Shown: one piece after another, positions 51,866-60,035 of the stretch | How the letters are laid out: each line of letters opens with the position of its first letter | How positions within the stretch are numbered: the first letter of the stretch is position 1 | Assembly: GCA_035654655.1 (NCBI GenBank) | Contig: DASRWI010000010.1 | Location: 124,001-188,000, forward strand | Source: DASRWI01 sp035654655 | Lineage (GTDB): Bacteria; Bacteroidota; Ignavibacteria; Ignavibacteriales; Ignavibacteriaceae | Reading direction: 5' to 3' | DNA length: 64,000 nucleotides | Position numbers and translations under genes: made by a program | Notes under the pieces: model-generated | Database searches by the model: none | Told to the model about the DNA's origin: nothing | What the model saw: only the letters and a program-made list of their open reading frames with translations

Positions 51866-51869
51866 TTTA

Positions 51870-52628
51870 ATGAAAAAATTTATTAATAAAGAAACATTAA
51901 GATACATTTTTATAGGACTATCCTCTTTAATTATATTAGGATTAGTTTTTAACTACATTCTTCTTCCATGGTATGTGAGTTCAGATGAATTAATTGTCCC
52001 TAATGTAATAGGAATGAGCACTGAACAAGCAATTACTGTTCTTGATGACCTTGACCTGGAACCTATTGTAGCAGATACAACCTATGATGAAAAATTACCG
52101 GTAGGTAGTATTATGCTTCAAAAACCAAAAGCAGGTAAAATAGTTAAAGAAAACAGAAGAATTTATTTGTTTGTAAGTGGTGGTGAGCAGTTGGTTAAAA
52201 TACCTATGCTAAAAGGTAAAACTATTAGGGATGCAAAGTTCTATTTGGATCGTATTGGGCTAAAGATGGGAAATATTGATGAGGTACCATCAAGTAATCC
52301 TGTTGGAATTATATTTGATCAGCAATTTGCTGAAGGTACTCCGGTTAAGAAAGGAACTAATGTAAGTGTTACTGTAAGTGTTGGTGAAATTGATACAACA
52401 ATTGTAACTGTTCCTAATTTAATTGGTAAATCGTTAGTTGAAGCTGAATTGATTTTAAGTGAATTGAATTTGAAAGTTGGAAAACTAAACTATCAAGGGT
52501 CAAGTTCATTATTACCAAATACAATTTTGGACCAATACCCAAGTCAGGGAAGTCAGGCTCATAAAGGTGATAGTGTAGATTTATTTGTAACTAAAGTTGC
52601 TTCATCCGGGGAAGAAAAAGTTGAATAA
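51870..52628 (+). CDS. Membrane-anchored triple-PASTA protein
   Basis: A 252-residue protein: short cytoplasmic tail, one membrane segment (about 12-34), then three PASTA domains (about 38-105, 106-174, 175-248) with openings VPNVIGMSTEQAITVLDDLDL, IPMLKGKTIRDAKFYLDRIGL and VPNLIGKSLVEAELILSELNL. PASTA domains bind muropeptides; they usually sit on PBPs or Ser/Thr kinases, but here there is no enzyme domain. A link to cell-wall sensing or division is therefore plausible. The gene overlaps rpe by 8 bases and seems to head an operon with rpe and nagA. Confidence 0.9.
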   Translation: MKKFINKETLRYIFIGLSSLIILGLVFNYILLPWYVSSDELIVPNVIGMSTEQAITVLDDLDLEPIVADTTYDEKLPVGSIMLQKPKAGKIVKENRRIYLFVSGGEQLVKIPMLKGKTIRDAKFYLDRIGLKMGNIDEVPSSNPVGIIFDQQFAEGTPVKKGTNVSVTVSVGEIDTTIVTVPNLIGKSLVEAELILSELNLKVGKLNYQGSSSLLPNTILDQYPSQGSQAHKGDSVDLFVTKVASSGEEKVE

Positions 52629-53280
52629 AATAAAATATATTGCTCCATCAATATTATCAGCAGATTTATCCAATTTAGCTCAACAAATTAGATTAGTGGA
52701 GTTAGGTGGTGCAAACTGGATTCATTGCGATATTATGGATGGACACTTTGTTCCTAATCTTACATTTGGGCCAATACTTGTAAAAGCTGTCAGGAAATGT
52801 ACTAAGCTTCCAGTGGATGTACATTTAATGATTGAGGACCCTGATAAATTCATCCCTCAATTTGCCAAAGCAGGTGCAGATTACTTAACTGTTCATTATG
52901 AAGCGGTTCATCATTTAGATAGGTCAATAAGTTTAATAAAAGATTTCGGAGTGAAAGTAGGGGTGTCAATAAACCCGGCTACTCCAGTTTCTCTATTAAA
53001 AAATATTATTAAGAAAATAGATTTGTTATTGATTATGTCAGTCAACCCCGGGTTTGGTGGTCAATCTTTTATTGAATATTCAATTAATAAAATTGAGGAA
53101 GCTGTTAAGCTTCGTGAAGATAATAATACAGATTTTTTAATTGAAGTTGATGGCGGTATTAACAACAATACAATAGAATTAGTATCTGATGCCGGATGTA
53201 ATGTGTTTGTAGCTGGTTCATCCATATTTGAGACTGATAATATTACAGCTGCAGTTATTGAATTAAAACAAAAGATATAA
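52621..53280 (+). CDS. rpe: Ribulose-phosphate 3-epimerase
   Basis: A 219-residue TIM-barrel epimerase of the pentose phosphate pathway. It begins IKYIAPSILSADLSNLAQQI, has WIHCDIMDGHFVPNLTFGP (metal ligands His and Asp), VDVHLMIEDP, MSVNPGFGGQSF and a final IEVDGGINNNTIE...AGSSIF block. The start is TTG at 52621, inside the PASTA gene, because the family begins only a few residues before IAPSILSAD and GGGGAAG lies 7 bases upstream. The nagA ATG follows 11 bases after the stop. Confidence 0.94.
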   Translation: MNKIKYIAPSILSADLSNLAQQIRLVELGGANWIHCDIMDGHFVPNLTFGPILVKAVRKCTKLPVDVHLMIEDPDKFIPQFAKAGADYLTVHYEAVHHLDRSISLIKDFGVKVGVSINPATPVSLLKNIIKKIDLLLIMSVNPGFGGQSFIEYSINKIEEAVKLREDNNTDFLIEVDGGINNNTIELVSDAGCNVFVAGSSIFETDNITAAVIELKQKI

Positions 53281-53291
53281 GAGAAAGTAAA

Positions 53292-54464
53292 ATGAGTATA
53301 GCTTTAGTAGGAGGTAATTTAATTACTCCGTTTAGAATTATTAAGAATGGAACAATAATAATTCAAGACAGCAAAATTTATGAATTAGGCAAAGCACAGG
53401 ATGTTGATATACCTGATAATTGTGAAGTAATAGATGTAAGTGGAAGAATGGTATGTCCGGGTTTTGTTGATTTATTAGTTCATGGTGGTGCAGGTTATGG
53501 CTTTGCAGATGTAGTTCCAGAAAGCGTAGAAAAAGTAAGTAGATATTTTTTAGAGCATGGTTCTACTTCTATTTTAGCATCCTTATATGCTAAACCTGAA
53601 GAATTACTTTTAAATGATTTTAGAAGATTAGTTGAATATATAGAGAGTCACCCTGATTCGAATATCCAGGGTATTCATATGGAAGGTCCTTATCTAAATA
53701 AGGAATTAAAAGGTGCCATGAATGAAGAGTATTTATGGAAACCTTCTGTTGAATCTTTTAATAAAATGTGGGAAGCTTCAAAAGGATTATTAAAAATTAT
53801 GACAATTGCTCCTGAATTACCAGGCGCAATTGATGTAATGCGCGAAGCTGCTAATAAAGGTGTTGTTCTTTCTATTGGTCATTCAATGGCAAATTATGAA
53901 CAGATAGAAGTTGCAATTGATAATGGTGCTGCTCACGTAACTCATATCTTTAATGCAATGAAACCTTTCCATCATAGATTACCCGGAGTTATTCTTGGAG
54001 CTTTATTGCGCAATGAATTAAAGGTTGAGCTTATAGCAGATACCTTACATGTTCATCCTGCTGTAATGGAATTTGTGATTAAACAGAAAGGTGCCGGTGG
54101 AATTATTTTAGTATCAGATTCTATTAGAGCCGGTGGAATGCACGAAGGTGAATATGAATTTGCTGACCAAAAAGTTATTATGAAAAACAACAGAGCTATC
54201 CTTGAAAATGGAACCTTAGCAGGGAGTACATTAACCTTGAACAGAGCTATCAAGAATGTTGTAGAAACTACAAGTACTAGAGTAACAGATGCTGTTAGAA
54301 TGGCTTCTTTGAATGGGGCAAAGGTTATTTCAATGGAACATAAAAAAGGTATTCTTGCTGCAGGTAAGATTGCTGATATAGTTATTCTAGATAATCAGTA
54401 TGAGGTTGAAATGACTATCAAGAACGGTAAGATTGTTTATCAGCAAGTTGAATTTGATATTTAA
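53292..54464 (+). CDS. nagA: N-acetylglucosamine-6-phosphate deacetylase
   Basis: A 390-residue amidohydrolase that removes acetate from GlcNAc-6-phosphate, giving the substrate of NagB. It has VCPGFVDLLVHGGAGYGFAD, IHMEGPYLNKELKGAMN, LSIGHSMANYEQIEVAIDNGAAHVTHIFNAMKPFHHR and the catalytic Asp in LVSDSIRAGG. The usual first HxH metal pair reads VDLLVHGG (one His), as in many NagA enzymes. Placed with rpe and the PASTA gene in one operon; a strong terminator follows. Confidence 0.94.
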   Translation: MSIALVGGNLITPFRIIKNGTIIIQDSKIYELGKAQDVDIPDNCEVIDVSGRMVCPGFVDLLVHGGAGYGFADVVPESVEKVSRYFLEHGSTSILASLYAKPEELLLNDFRRLVEYIESHPDSNIQGIHMEGPYLNKELKGAMNEEYLWKPSVESFNKMWEASKGLLKIMTIAPELPGAIDVMREAANKGVVLSIGHSMANYEQIEVAIDNGAAHVTHIFNAMKPFHHRLPGVILGALLRNELKVELIADTLHVHPAVMEFVIKQKGAGGIILVSDSIRAGGMHEGEYEFADQKVIMKNNRAILENGTLAGSTLTLNRAIKNVVETTSTRVTDAVRMASLNGAKVISMEHKKGILAAGKIADIVILDNQYEVEMTIKNGKIVYQQVEFDI

Positions 54465-54472
54465 CTAACATT

Positions 54473-54504
54473 AACAGCACTCAATTTGAGTGCTGTTTTG
54501 TTTT
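54473..54504 (+). terminator. Terminator after nagA
   Basis: A 12-bp near-perfect inverted repeat (54473-54484 with 54486-54497) followed by TTGTTTT. Confidence 0.85.
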
Positions 54505-54531
54505 AATAGCAATTGTATTTATTTTGGAAAA

Positions 54532-55362
54532 ATGAATAGCAAAGTATATCAAATAGGAAATAAAACTTTTGATTTTTCCCAAGCGTATGTTATGGGAATT
54601 TTGAATGTTACTCCAGATTCTTTTTCTGATGGGGGAAAATTCTTTGATAAGAATTTCGCAATTCAACATTCGTTGGGTATGATTAAAGAAGGTGTTGACA
54701 TTATTGATATTGGTGGAGAATCCACAAGACCAAATTCAGATTTTGTTGATGAAGAAACTGAAATAAACAGGGTAATTCCGGTTATTGAAAAAATATTATC
54801 CGAACATAATGACACCATTATTTCAGTTGATACTAATAAAAGTATAGTTGCAGAAGAAGCATTGAGAGCCGGTGCACAGATAATAAATGATATCAGCGGT
54901 CTTCAGTTTGACGATAAGATGGTTGAAGTTGTAAAAAAATATAATGCTGCTTTAATTGTTATGCATATTAAAGGTACACCTAAGAATATGCAGGTTAACC
55001 CAACTTATGATGATTTAATTGCTGAAGTAAAAGATTATTTAAGAAACTCAATTTACAAAGCAGAAGCAAATGGTATACAGAATATTATTGTTGATCCAGG
55101 AATAGGTTTTGGAAAAACGATGGAACATAATTATGAAGTCATAAAAAGACTTGATGAATTTGAAGAATTTGGTTATCCTATTTTAATTGGATTATCACGT
55201 AAGAACTTTATTGGAAAAACATTAAATTTGGATGTCACTGAAAGAGATGTTCCAACAGCAATTTTAGAAGCAGCTTCTATAAAAAATGGTGCAAGAATCA
55301 TAAGAACACACAATGTTCAATATGGAAAGTACGTTTGTAATTTATTAAATAATATTATCTAA
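54532..55362 (+). CDS. folP: Dihydropteroate synthase
   Basis: A 276-residue TIM-barrel enzyme joining p-aminobenzoate to dihydropterin pyrophosphate in folate synthesis. It has YVMGILNVTPDSFSDGGKFFD, VDIIDIGGESTRPNSDFVDEETEINRVIPVI, VDTNKSIVAEEALRAGAQIINDISGL, and the C-terminal PILIGLSRKNFIGKTL and RIIRTHNVQ. All pterin- and sulfa-binding loops are intact. The frame opens earlier (54490), but the earlier part overlaps the nagA terminator and the family starts near the ATG at 54532. cdaA follows with no gap, a common order in Bacteroidota. Confidence 0.94.
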   Translation: MNSKVYQIGNKTFDFSQAYVMGILNVTPDSFSDGGKFFDKNFAIQHSLGMIKEGVDIIDIGGESTRPNSDFVDEETEINRVIPVIEKILSEHNDTIISVDTNKSIVAEEALRAGAQIINDISGLQFDDKMVEVVKKYNAALIVMHIKGTPKNMQVNPTYDDLIAEVKDYLRNSIYKAEANGIQNIIVDPGIGFGKTMEHNYEVIKRLDEFEEFGYPILIGLSRKNFIGKTLNLDVTERDVPTAILEAASIKNGARIIRTHNVQYGKYVCNLLNNII

Positions 55363-56184
55363 ATGTTTGAACTTTTTAAAATAGGATTTTTATCTTTTAA
55401 CTTTACTGATTTAATTGATATTGTAATAGTATCATTTATTTTCTATAAGCTTTATAATACTTTGAAGGGGACTATAGCATCCCAAATATTTATTGGGTTA
55501 ATTATTATTCTTGTTTTTTCTTTTGTTTCTCAAGCGGCAAATTTAAAAGCATTAAGCTGGTTATTAAAATTAGTAACTGATATATGGGTGATAGCATTTT
55601 TAATTTTATTCCAGCCTGAAATTAGAAGACTATTAGCAACTGTAGCAAGAAATCCATTTTTTAGAGTTTTTGTAAGGTCTTCATCACCCGAAGCAGCGGC
55701 TGTTATTACTGATGCTGCATTTGAACTTTCGCAACGTCAACACGGAGCATTAATTATTGTAATTAGGTCTTCGGGTATCAGGAGCTTTGCTGAAACAGGT
55801 GAACAGTTAAATGCAAAACTTACAAAGGATTTATTAACTTCAATATTTTTCCCACGTGCTCCCTTACACGACGGTGCTGTTATTGTTAAAGGAAATGTTA
55901 TTGAAGCAGCCAGATGCACTTTGCCTTTATCAGCAACAACAATTGTAAATGGTGAATCATTAGGTATGCGCCATAGAGCAGGTTTAGGAATATCTGAGCA
56001 GGCTGATGTATTAAGTGTTATTGTTTCTGAAGAAACCGGGAGTATTTCTGTAGCTGAAAATGGTATTATGATAAAGGGTTTATCAAAAGATGCTTTACGC
56101 AGAAAATTAACAGGAGCCTTTAAAACCACAGCATTAAAGGGATGGAAAAACATTCTTAATCAGGAAGAAGATGTGACTCGTTGA
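55363..56184 (+). CDS. cdaA: Diadenylate cyclase CdaA
   Basis: A 273-residue membrane enzyme making cyclic di-AMP from two ATP, a second messenger controlling potassium and cell-wall balance. Three membrane segments lie in about 1-75, then the DAC domain with DGAVIVKG (Asp170-Gly-Ala) and the GMRHRAGLG motif (Arg203-His-Arg205), both needed for catalysis. The C-terminal VVSEETGSISVAENG is also conserved. It starts directly at the folP stop. Confidence 0.94.
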   Translation: MFELFKIGFLSFNFTDLIDIVIVSFIFYKLYNTLKGTIASQIFIGLIIILVFSFVSQAANLKALSWLLKLVTDIWVIAFLILFQPEIRRLLATVARNPFFRVFVRSSSPEAAAVITDAAFELSQRQHGALIIVIRSSGIRSFAETGEQLNAKLTKDLLTSIFFPRAPLHDGAVIVKGNVIEAARCTLPLSATTIVNGESLGMRHRAGLGISEQADVLSVIVSEETGSISVAENGIMIKGLSKDALRRKLTGAFKTTALKGWKNILNQEEDVTR

Positions 56185-56209
56185 AATAATTTTTTGAAGG
56201 AGATTTTAT

Positions 56210-56887
56210 ATGAAACTTAGATACTTTTCTCATTCAGCATTTCAAATAACCACTGGTAAAACAAAAATTTTAATTGACCCCTTCTTAGATGGGAATCCAA
56301 CATCACCTGTAAAGTCCGACCAGATTGAAGCAGATTATATTATACTTACACACGCTCATGGAGACCATCTTGGAGACTCTTACAAAATTGCCAAGAGGAC
56401 CCATCCGACATTCATATGCGTAAATGAATTAGCTAACATTATTGCATCTAAAGGTTTCAAAGCTCATAATATGCATATTGGAGGAGGACATAATTTTGAT
56501 TTCGGAAGAGTTAAATTTACCATAGCGCATCATGGTTCAAAAACGCCAACAGAAGAGTACGCAGGTGAACCTGCAGGAGTAATTCTTTCCATAGAAAATA
56601 AGAATATTTATCATATGGGAGATACTGCTTTATTCTATGACCTTAAATTAATTGGTGAAATGAATAAAATAGATTATTTACTAGCACCTATTGGAGATAA
56701 TTTTACTATGGGAATTGATGATGCTGTAAAAGCTGTAGAATTTGTCAATCCGGGAGTTGTCATACCTATTCATTATAATACTTTTCCTGTAATAGAAGCT
56801 GACCCTAATGAATTTAAGAAGAAAGTTGAGTCTAAAGGTTATAAATGCAGAGTTCTTAACTATGGAGAAGAAATTGAGATAAAATGA
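56210..56887 (+). CDS. UPF0173 metal-dependent hydrolase
   Basis: A 225-residue metallo-beta-lactamase-fold protein. It begins MKLRYFSHSAFQITTGKTKILIDPFLDGNP and has the metal-binding LTHAHGDHLGD, plus HHGSKTP, MGDTALFYD and PIHYNTFPVIEADP. This matches the UPF0173/YtkL group, whose cellular substrate is unknown; these enzymes hydrolyse ester or lactone bonds in vitro. AAGGAG lies 8 bases before the ATG. It may be the last gene of the folP-cdaA run (25-base gap). Confidence 0.9.
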   Translation: MKLRYFSHSAFQITTGKTKILIDPFLDGNPTSPVKSDQIEADYIILTHAHGDHLGDSYKIAKRTHPTFICVNELANIIASKGFKAHNMHIGGGHNFDFGRVKFTIAHHGSKTPTEEYAGEPAGVILSIENKNIYHMGDTALFYDLKLIGEMNKIDYLLAPIGDNFTMGIDDAVKAVEFVNPGVVIPIHYNTFPVIEADPNEFKKKVESKGYKCRVLNYGEEIEIK

Positions 56888-56991
56888 AATGATATTTCAA
56901 AAAATGATTGGAATAATTTCTTTATTATTTTTATATTGACTCTCTTTCTTAATAGTAATTTATCTTGAAAATCCGGAAAATTGGATTCTGA

Positions 56992-57765
56992 ATGGCAAAA
57001 GTAGTTTCGATTGCAAATCAAAAGGGTGGTGTAGGTAAAACAACCACAGCTATCAATCTATCTTCTTTGTTGGCAGCAGCTGAAAAAAGAGTATTAATGA
57101 TTGATATCGACCCTCAGGCAAATTCTTCATCCGGTGTAAGTGTTACTAACCAGGAACCTTCTGTTTATGAGGTATTAATTGGTACAAACAAAATTAAAGA
57201 TGTAGTAATTAATACTTATATGCCATATCTGGACCTTCTTGCATCCAATATTAACTTAGTTGGAGCTGAAATAGAAATGGTGGATATGGAACATAGAGAG
57301 TTTTTGTTAAAGAATGCCATACAAGATGTTCAAGATGATTATGATTTTATAATTATAGATTGTCCACCTTCATTAAGTTTGTTAACTCTAAATTCACTAA
57401 CAGCATCCAATTCAGTTCTCATCCCTGTACAATGTGAATATTTCGCTCTGGAAGGTTTAGGCCAATTGTTGAATACAATAAACATCGTTAAACAACACTT
57501 CAATAAGGACCTTTACATTGAAGGAGTATTATTAACAATGTTTGATACCCGCTTAAGATTATCTCATCAGGTTGCTGATGAAGTAAAAAAATATTTTGGT
57601 GAAAAAGTTTTTAAAACGGTCATTCATCGAAATGTAAGAATTTCAGAAGCTCCAAGTTTTGGAAAGCCGGTAATATTGTATGATGCAATTTCATCAGGAG
57701 CTAAGAATTATATGTCATTTGCATCAGAATTTTTAGAAAGAAATTTATCAGGTGTTAGTAAATGA
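56992..57765 (+). CDS. parA: Chromosome-partitioning ATPase ParA (Soj)
   Basis: A 257-residue deviant Walker-type ATPase moving ParB-parS complexes. The P-loop KGGVGKTTTAINLSSLLA has the signature Lys11 and Lys16; MIDIDPQANSS and FIIIDCPPSLSLLTLN are the other nucleotide motifs, and VRISEAPSFGKPVILYDAISSGAKNY closes the fold. Short length and no N-terminal HTH place it with chromosomal Soj proteins. parB overlaps it by 4 bases (57762-57765). A promoter-like TTGACT-N19-TATCTT lies 26 bases before the ATG. Confidence 0.95.
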   Translation: MAKVVSIANQKGGVGKTTTAINLSSLLAAAEKRVLMIDIDPQANSSSGVSVTNQEPSVYEVLIGTNKIKDVVINTYMPYLDLLASNINLVGAEIEMVDMEHREFLLKNAIQDVQDDYDFIIIDCPPSLSLLTLNSLTASNSVLIPVQCEYFALEGLGQLLNTINIVKQHFNKDLYIEGVLLTMFDTRLRLSHQVADEVKKYFGEKVFKTVIHRNVRISEAPSFGKPVILYDAISSGAKNYMSFASEFLERNLSGVSK

Positions 57766-58730
57766 GCAAAATTAAACAGGGTGCCTTAGGCAGAGGACTT
57801 AATGCATTAATTAATCCAAACAATTTTCACCAGAATCCATCTGAAGAAAATGCTTTTATCAATTACAAAGATATAAATGAGAATGATGGAAATGGAGTTA
57901 ATATTATTTCTAAGGTTGCAGTAGATTTAATTGAACCCAATCCATTCCAGCCCAGGATGCATTTTGAACCTGAAGCTTTAGAAGAATTAAAAAAATCTAT
58001 TTTAGCAAATGGTTTAATTCAGCCTATTACCATCAGAAGAGTTAGTGAGGGCAGATACCAGCTTATTTCGGGTGAAAGAAGATTAAGAGCTTGCATTGAT
58101 ATTGGCTATAAGGATATTCCTGCCTATATCATTAAAGTCGATTCTGAAGAAGCAATGCTTGCAATGGCTTTAATTGAAAACATTCAAAGAGAAAAATTAA
58201 ATCCTATTGAAGTTGGATTGGCTTATAAAAGATTAATGGAAGAATGTAATTTAACTCAAGACCAAATAGCTGAAAAAGTTGGTAAAGACAGAACTACAAT
58301 TGCAAATTCTATCCGTTTGTTAAAATTACCCCAGGAAGTTCAACAGAGTTTAATAAAAGAAGAAATTACTTCAGGACATGCAAGAGCTATTATAAACCTT
58401 CCAAGCTCATTAATGCAGTTAGAGCTTCTAAAGAAAATTAAAGAAGGTAATTTAACAGTTAGGAATGTTGAGCTGCTTGTTAAGAAAATGCTTACTGGTA
58501 ATGATATTAAAAAAGTTTCCTTTAATGTTGCAAATAAAAGCAATGGCAATGGTTCTCAGAATAATGCTGTAAAGGATGTTGAAGATAGATTAAGAAGAAT
58601 TTTTGCTACTAAGGTACAATGCAGACAAAAGAATGATGGCACAGGAGAGATTGTAATAGAGTTTTATTCAAATGACGAACTTGAAAGGTTGTTTGAACTT
58701 TTTGATGTAATAGAAAAGAATTATCATTAA
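57762..58730 (+). CDS. parB: Chromosome-partitioning protein ParB
   Basis: A 322-residue CTP-dependent DNA clamp that loads at parS. It has the ParA-stimulating N-terminus GRGLNALI, the N-terminal CTPase blocks VDLIEPNPFQPRMHFEPEALEELKKSI and ISGERRLRACIDIGYKDIPAYI and ENIQREKLNPIEVGLAYKRLMEE, an HTH (LTQDQIAEKVGKDRTTIANSIRLLKLP) and a C-terminal dimer domain. Translation is probably coupled to parA through ATGA. No parS site was recognised in this window. Confidence 0.95.
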   Translation: MSKIKQGALGRGLNALINPNNFHQNPSEENAFINYKDINENDGNGVNIISKVAVDLIEPNPFQPRMHFEPEALEELKKSILANGLIQPITIRRVSEGRYQLISGERRLRACIDIGYKDIPAYIIKVDSEEAMLAMALIENIQREKLNPIEVGLAYKRLMEECNLTQDQIAEKVGKDRTTIANSIRLLKLPQEVQQSLIKEEITSGHARAIINLPSSLMQLELLKKIKEGNLTVRNVELLVKKMLTGNDIKKVSFNVANKSNGNGSQNNAVKDVEDRLRRIFATKVQCRQKNDGTGEIVIEFYSNDELERLFELFDVIEKNYH

Positions 58731-58737
58731 AATAAAG

Positions 58738-58759
58738 AATCCTCGAAAGAGGATTTTTT
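58738..58759 (+). terminator. Terminator after parB
   Basis: Stem AATCCTC/GAGGATT with a GAAA tetraloop and a T run, 7 bases after the stop. Confidence 0.9.
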
Positions 58760-58844
58760 ATTTATACCTACCATTCATAATAATTATTTTGATATTTAAC
58801 ATACTTTACTTTTATTTAATAGATAAAGTATTATTTTTATTAAA

Positions 58845-59330
58845 ATGAAGTATATTTTAATTATTTACATATTATTTAGCTTTACAATTTTTGCGCAGGA
58901 TTCCACATTAACTAATGATACCGGCAATGTAAATGACACCGTTTTTGTAATGCACAAGTCTCCGTGGGGAGCAGTTTTAAGAAGTGCAATTATTCCCGGC
59001 TGGGGGCAAATATATAATGAATCATATATTAAAGCTCCTGTTATTTGGGGTATATCAGCATGGTTGGTTTATAATTGGTTAGGAAATAATAAGGATTATA
59101 AACACTACAAAAACCTTTATCTTCAAGACCCAACTGGAAGGTTAGCTAAAAATTATCAGAGTCTTAGAAATTTCTATAGGGATCAAAGAGATTTATTTAC
59201 AATTTATTTAAGCTTGACTTATGTGTTGAATCTTGTGGATGCTTATGTGGATGCCCATCTTTTTGATTTTTCAGTTGAAGAAAATAAATTAACCAGTACT
59301 CCAATGCTCAATATAAAAATTAGACTTTAA
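58845..59330 (+). CDS. DUF5683-type membrane protein
   Basis: A 161-residue exported or membrane protein. A signal-like N-terminus (MKYILIIYILFSFTIFAQ) precedes the conserved block SPWGAVLRSAIIPGWGQIYNESYIKAPVIWGISAWLVYNWLG, typical of the DUF5683 family found next to parAB in this phylum, then a second segment LTYVLNLVDAYVDAHLFDFSVEE. It resembles small membrane proteins of unknown role; its link to parAB suggests an envelope or segregation function, but only from context. The Yip1-like gene overlaps its stop by one base. Confidence 0.82.
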   Translation: MKYILIIYILFSFTIFAQDSTLTNDTGNVNDTVFVMHKSPWGAVLRSAIIPGWGQIYNESYIKAPVIWGISAWLVYNWLGNNKDYKHYKNLYLQDPTGRLAKNYQSLRNFYRDQRDLFTIYLSLTYVLNLVDAYVDAHLFDFSVEENKLTSTPMLNIKIRL

Positions 59331-60034
59331 TGAAAAATACCATAACTTGTAAAAACTGCGGAGCCGAAAATCCTTATTATGAAAAAATCTGTAATAATTG
59401 TTCTTCATATCTTCGAGATAAAATTTTCAATATCGATTTTTGGAATATAGCTTATTACTTGATAGAAACTCCTCAAAAAGCATTTACAGCTATCATTCAC
59501 TCAGAACACAAAAATATGATTATACCCATAATCATTTTTGCTATTCTAAGAATTTTATTTGATACAATATTTACATCAGTATATGTTGTAAATAATATTA
59601 ACCCTTTTAGAAATTTCTTTGCCAATTATTTTATTGAATTATTTGTATTTGGAATTCTTTGGTACCTATTTGCTTTGTTGTTAAAGTCATTTGATGCTTT
59701 GCTAAAAATAAAAACAAGAATTAAAGATTACTTTGCAGTAATTGTATATTCTCAAATAGGTTTATTGATATCTTTGTTTATAATCTTGGTAATTGAAATT
59801 ATTGTTTTTGGAAATAACTTATTTGCAATAGACCCATCCCCATTTTTCTTAAAGGAATTTTTAGCCTACACGCTTTTAGGATTTGAAATTGTATTTAGAT
59901 TATGGATGGTCTTTTTATTTGCTTATGGTTTATATGTGCAGACGCGTAATATTTTATTTTCAATAATTGTATCTATTATATTTTTCTTTATAAATTATTT
60001 AATAATTTTTAATCTTTCAACAATTCTATATTAA
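59330..60034 (+). CDS. Zinc-ribbon Yip1-domain membrane protein
   Basis: A 234-residue inner-membrane protein with an N-terminal zinc ribbon (CKNCG ... CNNCS, Cys at about 5, 8, 19, 22) and about five membrane segments in a Yip1/DUF1282-like domain (about 60-230). The ribbon may bind Zn and regulate; function is unknown. It shares one base with the DUF5683 gene (TAATG arrangement) and ends one base before the nadB ATG, so the three genes form a run. Confidence 0.82.
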   Translation: MKNTITCKNCGAENPYYEKICNNCSSYLRDKIFNIDFWNIAYYLIETPQKAFTAIIHSEHKNMIIPIIIFAILRILFDTIFTSVYVVNNINPFRNFFANYFIELFVFGILWYLFALLLKSFDALLKIKTRIKDYFAVIVYSQIGLLISLFIILVIEIIVFGNNLFAIDPSPFFLKEFLAYTLLGFEIVFRLWMVFLFAYGLYVQTRNILFSIIVSIIFFFINYLIIFNLSTILY

Positions 60035-60035
60035 A

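Noticed and set aside
54490..54531. Longer folP start
   Set aside because: It would begin inside the nagA terminator hairpin; the family starts near the ATG at 54532.
56888..58844. parS or replication origin near parAB
   Set aside because: No sequence resembling the parS palindrome and no dnaA, gidA or clustered DnaA boxes were recognised.
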